NCBI RefSeq assembly: GCF_000006405.1
Contig: NW_003200744.1
Coordinates: forward strand, 1-64,000
Direction: 5' to 3'
DNA from: Perkinsus marinus ATCC 50983
Taxonomy: Eukaryota; Perkinsozoa; Perkinsida; Perkinsidae
Length of the DNA stretch: 64,000 nt
Shown: positions 59,194-64,000 of the stretch, one piece after another
How positions within the stretch are numbered: the first letter of the stretch is position 1
Layout of the letters: every line of letters starts with the position of its first letter
Program-made: the position numbers and the translations under genes
Notes under the pieces: model-generated
What the model was told of the DNA's origin: nothing
Database searches by the model: none
Seen by the model: the letters and a program-made list of their open reading frames with translations, nothing else

Positions 59194-61215
59194 ATGTTCA
59201 TGTTTGAAAGACTCCTATTTATTGTTCTGCGAATTCTCGATTGTTGCGCACTCGTGGACGTACGTGGTTGCAGTGATCGCAACGTTGACTGGTTACAGAA
59301 GCTGCACGGGACGCTCCTTACATCAGGAACGAAATTATCTACTCGTAATCGCCCAATGTTATCTCATGATTCTATAGCTTCAACCCCTCCTTCACCACTG
59401 TCTAACAACGCGACTGCACCACTTGAAACTACATCTACGTCGAGACCACTACTGGTTTCTTCTAGTTCGCCTCTAAGTCATCCCGTGCGGTACAGCTCGC
59501 CTCTGGGGCGTGCGCGATTCATTGGAAAATCCGTTTCGGGCAATATGCAATAACGGCGCATCATTCTTCTGAAGGCACTCTCAAATTGAACCTCTTAATG
59601 AATCGTATTTGCACAGTGTTGTTGAACACCTCAATGTTCAACCTCTTCTGCCGTTCATACCATGGGATCCAGCGTGGGCTGCGGCGAGCTACTACGGACA
59701 GTTCAGGGTCGCCTACTGAGTCCTCGGAGATCAACACCCCGGTAGCCGCTGCAGCTGCGAGACCACCGGACCGGTTCGTGCAGAATGGTCAGCCGAGTAA
59801 GTTGGCGTCAACGATGGTCTTCGATCACTGCGGCTTGCCCCTCAGACTTTCTGCCCATTTACGATGTAACCCGCTATGCTGAGCTACTCCCTGAGTTCAA
59901 TTCCTCACTTTTCTCGGATGCCTCTGAAGGCGTTGAGAGGGCATTTATGCTGCGCTACACTCAGAAGCTGTAGGCAGGACTGTCTGACTGCTATTCTGCC
60001 CTTCATCCAAGTTTACCCAGGGTATCCTTGGTCCACTTGGCTAAGACCAGTGATGAGCAGCTGGCGAACAATCCGTTCGAATGCAGGTTTGCAGTAACTA
60101 AGGCCGAAGAAGTTGCCGGTATGCTGTCTGCGACTTGTTGTTTTGGCTTATTGCTATGGTTTTAGGCAATCCTCGAGTACCGCCCTTCCACAGTGATGCG
60201 GCATTTGTTTTAAAGATGACTCAACGGTGCTGCTTCTCTGTCGCCACCGTTGTAGCCGGTCTGGACTATTTCATCCGCTTGATTGATAAGGGTTTGGTAG
60301 TCCTGCCTTAGTATAGTGTATTGGTTATATTATGTTGGTGGATACAGGTCCATTTGCACCACACCTCATGGAGATCATTATGGGTTTGCTGCATGCTACT
60401 GGCTGAGAAGATGTGGGAGGATAACTTCGTACATCCGGTGGGAGTATTAATAGTTACCATGTCCATGTCGACTCCTATGTGTTAGGTTCATATTATGGGA
60501 CAGTATAGCTCGAATGCGCACACCAGAAGTGAGTATCTCCGACTTCAGATGGGTATTCTCAAGGTCCTCAATTGGGATATGAATATCACTCTAAAGCGGT
60601 GAGTCGAACGTATTGATTAGAATGAACTGATCCATCGCGACAGATTCACCGATTTGGTGGCAGACATCATGGCCCACCCGGTGTCTCCGGAGGTATTGAG
60701 TGCAGTCCCTCGACACCCTGGCAAGCTCTTCATCCTGAGGTGAGGTCACTGACCTATTCCAATAAGCTCGAGTCACTCGCTGCGCTCAGACCCCTTCCGA
60801 AAGTGCCCAAGATGAACTTCAATCTCTCTTCCCGGTTACGACTAAAGAATACGAGGTTGCTCTCGAGACATGGTGGCAGACTTGATGTTCGCCACCATCT
60901 GCATGCCGCCGCCGTCTCAAGCGACTCTTCTGGCGGCGCCGCTTCTACAGTCGCGGAGAGCCACCGGCCAGATGTCTACAACGAGATCAAGGAGGTTGAA
61001 GTAGGTTACTGTTAAGTTAGGGCTGCTCTCACTGTTGAGGCCCGCCGTTGCAGGATTCGATGGACATCACATCCTTCGGCCAACCTCGCTCTAGGCCAGC
61101 TGTTGGGTAGGCTGCTCTACAGCTCGCCTTTGATTCCTGATGTTTGCTCCAGGGATCCCTCGATCATGCCGTCCCGGCGTCCTCTGTCCAGTCGAGGGAA
61201 TGGGCGTTTTGGTGA
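59194..61215 (+). CDS. Cyclin-box protein, cyclin-Y/PHO80-like
   Basis: The N-terminal part is Ser/Thr/Pro-rich and disordered (PPSPLSNNATAPLE…). It is followed by LLPFIPWDPAWAAASYYGQF and FLPIYDVTRYAELLPEFNSS. A 42-nt intron (59970-60011) and a 47-nt intron bring in the cyclin box: HSDAAFVLKMTQRCCFSVAT, VAGLDYFIRLIDKGL, then TSWRSLWVCCMLLAEKMWED, and LQMGILKVLNWDMNITLKRF. This helix series matches cyclin Y/PCL cyclins, which bind CDK14/16- or Pho85-type kinases. A long C-terminal tail follows and, after 53- and 51-nt introns, ends near TGA 61213. The start and the first junctions are provisional. Confidence 0.65.
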
Positions 61216-61235
61216 AGGCTCGTTGTACAGGTTAG

Positions 61236-62410
61236 ATGTTGGTCTACCACCCCGACAGCCTACCCATAGTCACCGACCTCCGCGCAGAGATGTTCCGGAT
61301 GATCGGCAACTCTAAGTCATTGAAGTCCATATCATCGGGCAGTTGCACCCTCATGGGAATTGCTCGAACGGTGGACAATTTTGATTTCATTCCTCGTGTA
61401 AGCGAGTACTACGTTATACACTGACCTTATCACGGCCAATTCTCTCGATCGGTCCGACATATAATTCGTTCATTGGAAGGTAAGCGATTATCATCTCCTT
61501 CGTTCATCTGCGTAGAACAGTGGATTATTGCTCTACAATTCGGGTGATGTTCGAATGCTGCTCATTTGAGATTATCAGTTGTCATGACACCTCGATGTAT
61601 TACGACTTACTGCGTGACCTATGCTCGTTGAATTGGTCAATTTACCAAGGTTGACTCCGGTGGTTCATAGTCTATCCCCGATTGGTAAATCTCTGTAGCC
61701 GCAGCTGAGACGATTACTCTACTACACATGTTCCCCGAACTTTCTGACCCCAGTACATGCCATCCGGATGTAGGTCGGCCTGAGTATCATAGCCACCAGC
61801 GATGTGGCGGATCGTAAACCTTGTAGTTTATTAAGAGGGTCGGGACATCACTCAGGAAAGGTGTACCTCCTTCCGAATGCAGTGGGAGTTCAACCTGGGC
61901 GGGAAGATGTATACCCTGTATGCGTCGAGCGACCGAGGATTTTACCCCCATAGTAACCAATCTTGGGAGTATGTCGGAGGACACTGTTATCGGGCGGAGC
62001 TACAGAAAGGGAAGCAGCAAGGTCGGAATCATCGTGCCACCACCTCGTCACAGACTAGATGTAGATGATATGAGAACATCATCTTCGCTCAAGCATTTCA
62101 CTTTGAGGAAATGAAGAGCGCCTGACTTGGTGCGAGACATTCCGGTACACGAATGTTGGTGCATCCCGTTGTATGTCTGTCGGAATGCGGGTATAGAGAT
62201 GGAAGACGTCCGGTAAAGTAGATCCTGGAGAGGTCGTAGCCAGAGTTCTTGGCTGGATCGTGGTTATTTGTCGGCAACTTCATCGAAGTGTGATCCTATC
62301 TTGATCTGTTCGCTACGTCGCCTGAACAGACTATGCTCGGTTGGTATGTATTGGCCTCCATTCGCTATGATGGGTACCATTATAAGATCGGAGAGACCGA
62401 GGATGCTTAG
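61236..62410 (+). CDS. Uncharacterised multi-exon protein
   Basis: Starts at ATG 61236 with MLVYHPDSLPIVTDLRAEMF and RMIGNSKSLKSISSGSCTLM, then a GT near 61400. Further plus-strand exons read EDFTPIVTNLGSMSEDTVIG, then DIPVHECWCIPLYVCRNAGI near 62140, and TMLGWYVLASIRYDGYHYKI ending GETEDA and TAG 62408. The order is collinear but not every junction was phased. No family was recognised. Confidence 0.4.
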
Positions 62411-63102
62411 TGAGTTAGAAGCACTCTGTCTACTAGCTTTTGCATGAGTATGTAGCCATGCATGACATGAGCATGCAGCTTCCGTATCTCACATCAACTG
62501 TGCCTCAATCGGTCTCCGTGTATCCGTCCACGCGACCAGTTGTGGCTGCCGGGAAGCGGGGTTCAATGGTGCCATGACTCCACACTCTGTGATACGATAA
62601 AAGCAGGGAGGAGGTTGCTTGCAAGAGCGGTCGAGCTGGGAAGAATGGATAAATGTATAATTGCACTTATACTTGCAATAATACTTATAATATGCACTTG
62701 CAATATAGCAATGTACACGTGTGTATAGTCGGCAGGCTTGTCATCATGTATCGAGTATTCTCTCATTTCGTGCAAGGGAGAGACAGTGCCGTACCCCAAC
62801 ATGGCTCTCTGGGTGTCTCGAAGCTGTACACATAGGTGAACGAGTTATCGACGGCTGATTTACCTTTCGTGAGTTACACGCCTCAGAATGAATCTGCAAT
62901 GCTTGGTTAAAGTGGTCGGGTGAGATAAATAAGAAGAGCTACATTAGGAAATGTATCCTCTATGGGTCGTCTCGAATGATACCGTTGGGTACAAAGCTTG
63001 GGTATTGAGCATCGACATCGGGCCCGTCTCAGAGAGATGTTTGGTCTCGCAGTGGGCTTGTAATCCGGGCTACGACAAGGCGCTGCTCGCTGAGGTTCAC
63101 TC
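62411..63102. other. No gene resolved
   Basis: Short competing frames on both strands, including a hydrophobic plus frame near 62650, MDKCIIALILAIILIICTCN. None could be placed in a gene. Confidence 0.35.
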
Positions 63103-64000
63103 ATGATAATCGTCATGGAAGCTTATCAGTTGATTCACACAGCTTATGTTGTCAATGATGGATGTGATACTCAACTTCTGACTTCGCTTCTGTTAGCGCT
63201 ACTCGCCATCCGACCAACCGTTGCTGTGCTCCGACCATCCTCCTATAAACCCGTTGAACATCCTATGACTCAATTCCCAACGACGGGAACCATTCATGAC
63301 AGCAATAGGATTCGTCAGCGTGGGCAATCGAGCACTCGTGGTCGAGTCTTCAAACACTGCTGAATCTTGCAGGTGTGAGCGGCGAAGATTCTGATGATCA
63401 AATGCTATTGAGGAAGCAAGTTACCATAACGAAGAAAGGTCAAAAGGGTGCCTTCACTTGGCCGAGTACCAGGCCTTGGCGAAATCGTGAAGACTTCGAG
63501 CGTTTCGTCAGTAAGAGTAAGCCAGTGATGATGTGACCACGATGCTTCTGCTGCCAGGCTCTGGCATCGACATTTTCAAGGGCTGGTTCATTACTTTCAT
63601 GCTGGTTGAACATACCAGATCATCCTTTCATGTTGGTATGGATATGACCCATTGGCCCGTTATGCACATCTTCTCTAAAGTCATGAGGGTCAACACCCTT
63701 TCCCCTTCACCTGTTGGCTCTTAGGCGGCTTGCTCCCTCGACATGACGTGCTTCTCTACAGCTTATGGTTTTATGTGTTATCGAAGTTACTTAGTGAATA
63801 CCAAGAGTAGGCCACTCTCCACTACCCTTACCAGAGTCTTCCGGTACTTCCATCTCCCTTGACCTAAACTTGGTCATGTGCCTATTGCAGATCGGTCGGC
63901 CTCGTCCTTCTGGCTTTAATATTCATGAACATTACATTCAGCTTATCGGTGGCGGACCACATGCCTGCTATGAGGGAGATCATCGAGCTCATAACGGTGC
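63103..64000 (+). CDS. Uncharacterised gene, incomplete at the right edge
   Basis: Plus-strand exons include a hydrophobic start near 63109, TQLLTSLLLALLAIRPTVAV, then GEDSDDQMLLRKQVTITKKG near 63385 with TWPSTRPWRNREDFERFVSK, and an exon running off the window with GRPRPSGFNIHEHYIQLIGG near 63892. Whether these belong to one gene is not certain. No family was recognised. Confidence 0.35.

Noticed and set aside
59971-59973. In-frame TAG inside the cyclin-like gene
   Set aside because: It is the start of a 42-nt intron (59970-60011, GTAG...CAAG) whose removal keeps the frame.

Overview
The window looks like nuclear DNA of a protist, most probably an alveolate close to Perkinsus. This rests on content, not on a database match. 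Genes are dense and split by many very short GT-AG introns of about 35-62 nt, with exactly 52 nt recurring. The thioredoxin reductase ends in a C-x4-C redox tail like that of Plasmodium, and an outer-dynein-arm docking protein implies a flagellated stage. Start and exon positions for recognised families come from splicing the six frames by eye so that phases join. Genes without a family name have approximate limits.

Layout. 1-5859: an LTR retrotransposon with one intact 1660-residue Gag-Pol frame, its 5' end cut off by the window. 6.1-11.6 kb, plus strand: a tRNA-Ile-like relic, a CMS1-type ribosome-biogenesis protein and uncharacterised multi-exon genes. 11.7-30.2 kb, an unbroken minus-strand array: a zinc-finger protein, a SMYD-like SET protein, an unknown gene, thioredoxin reductase, an ODAD1/CCDC114-like protein, a Mut7/EXD3-like exonuclease, an otubain-like deubiquitinase and an SR splicing factor. 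30.4-35.5 kb, plus strand: unknown genes, a 51-bp palindrome and an EF-hand protein. 35.8-36.5 kb: one small minus gene. 36.7-64 kb, almost entirely plus strand: eIF2B epsilon, an amino-acid transporter, an S1/P1 nuclease, an SPX-EXS phosphate exporter, a ZNF598/Hel2-type ubiquitin ligase, a TTD14-type P-loop protein, a cyclin-Y-like protein and unknown genes to the right edge.

The genes do not form one pathway. Two touch translational control: eIF2B epsilon is the exchange factor for eIF2, and ZNF598/Hel2 marks collided ribosomes. Several others are housekeeping. The more unusual points are the retroelement with a CCCH zinc finger where Gag normally has a CCHC knuckle, its 11-bp purine-rich tandem repeat, the isolated 51-bp palindrome, the long same-strand gene arrays and the narrow intron-length peak. 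Apparent in-frame stop codons that first suggested a variant genetic code were mostly explained by short introns.
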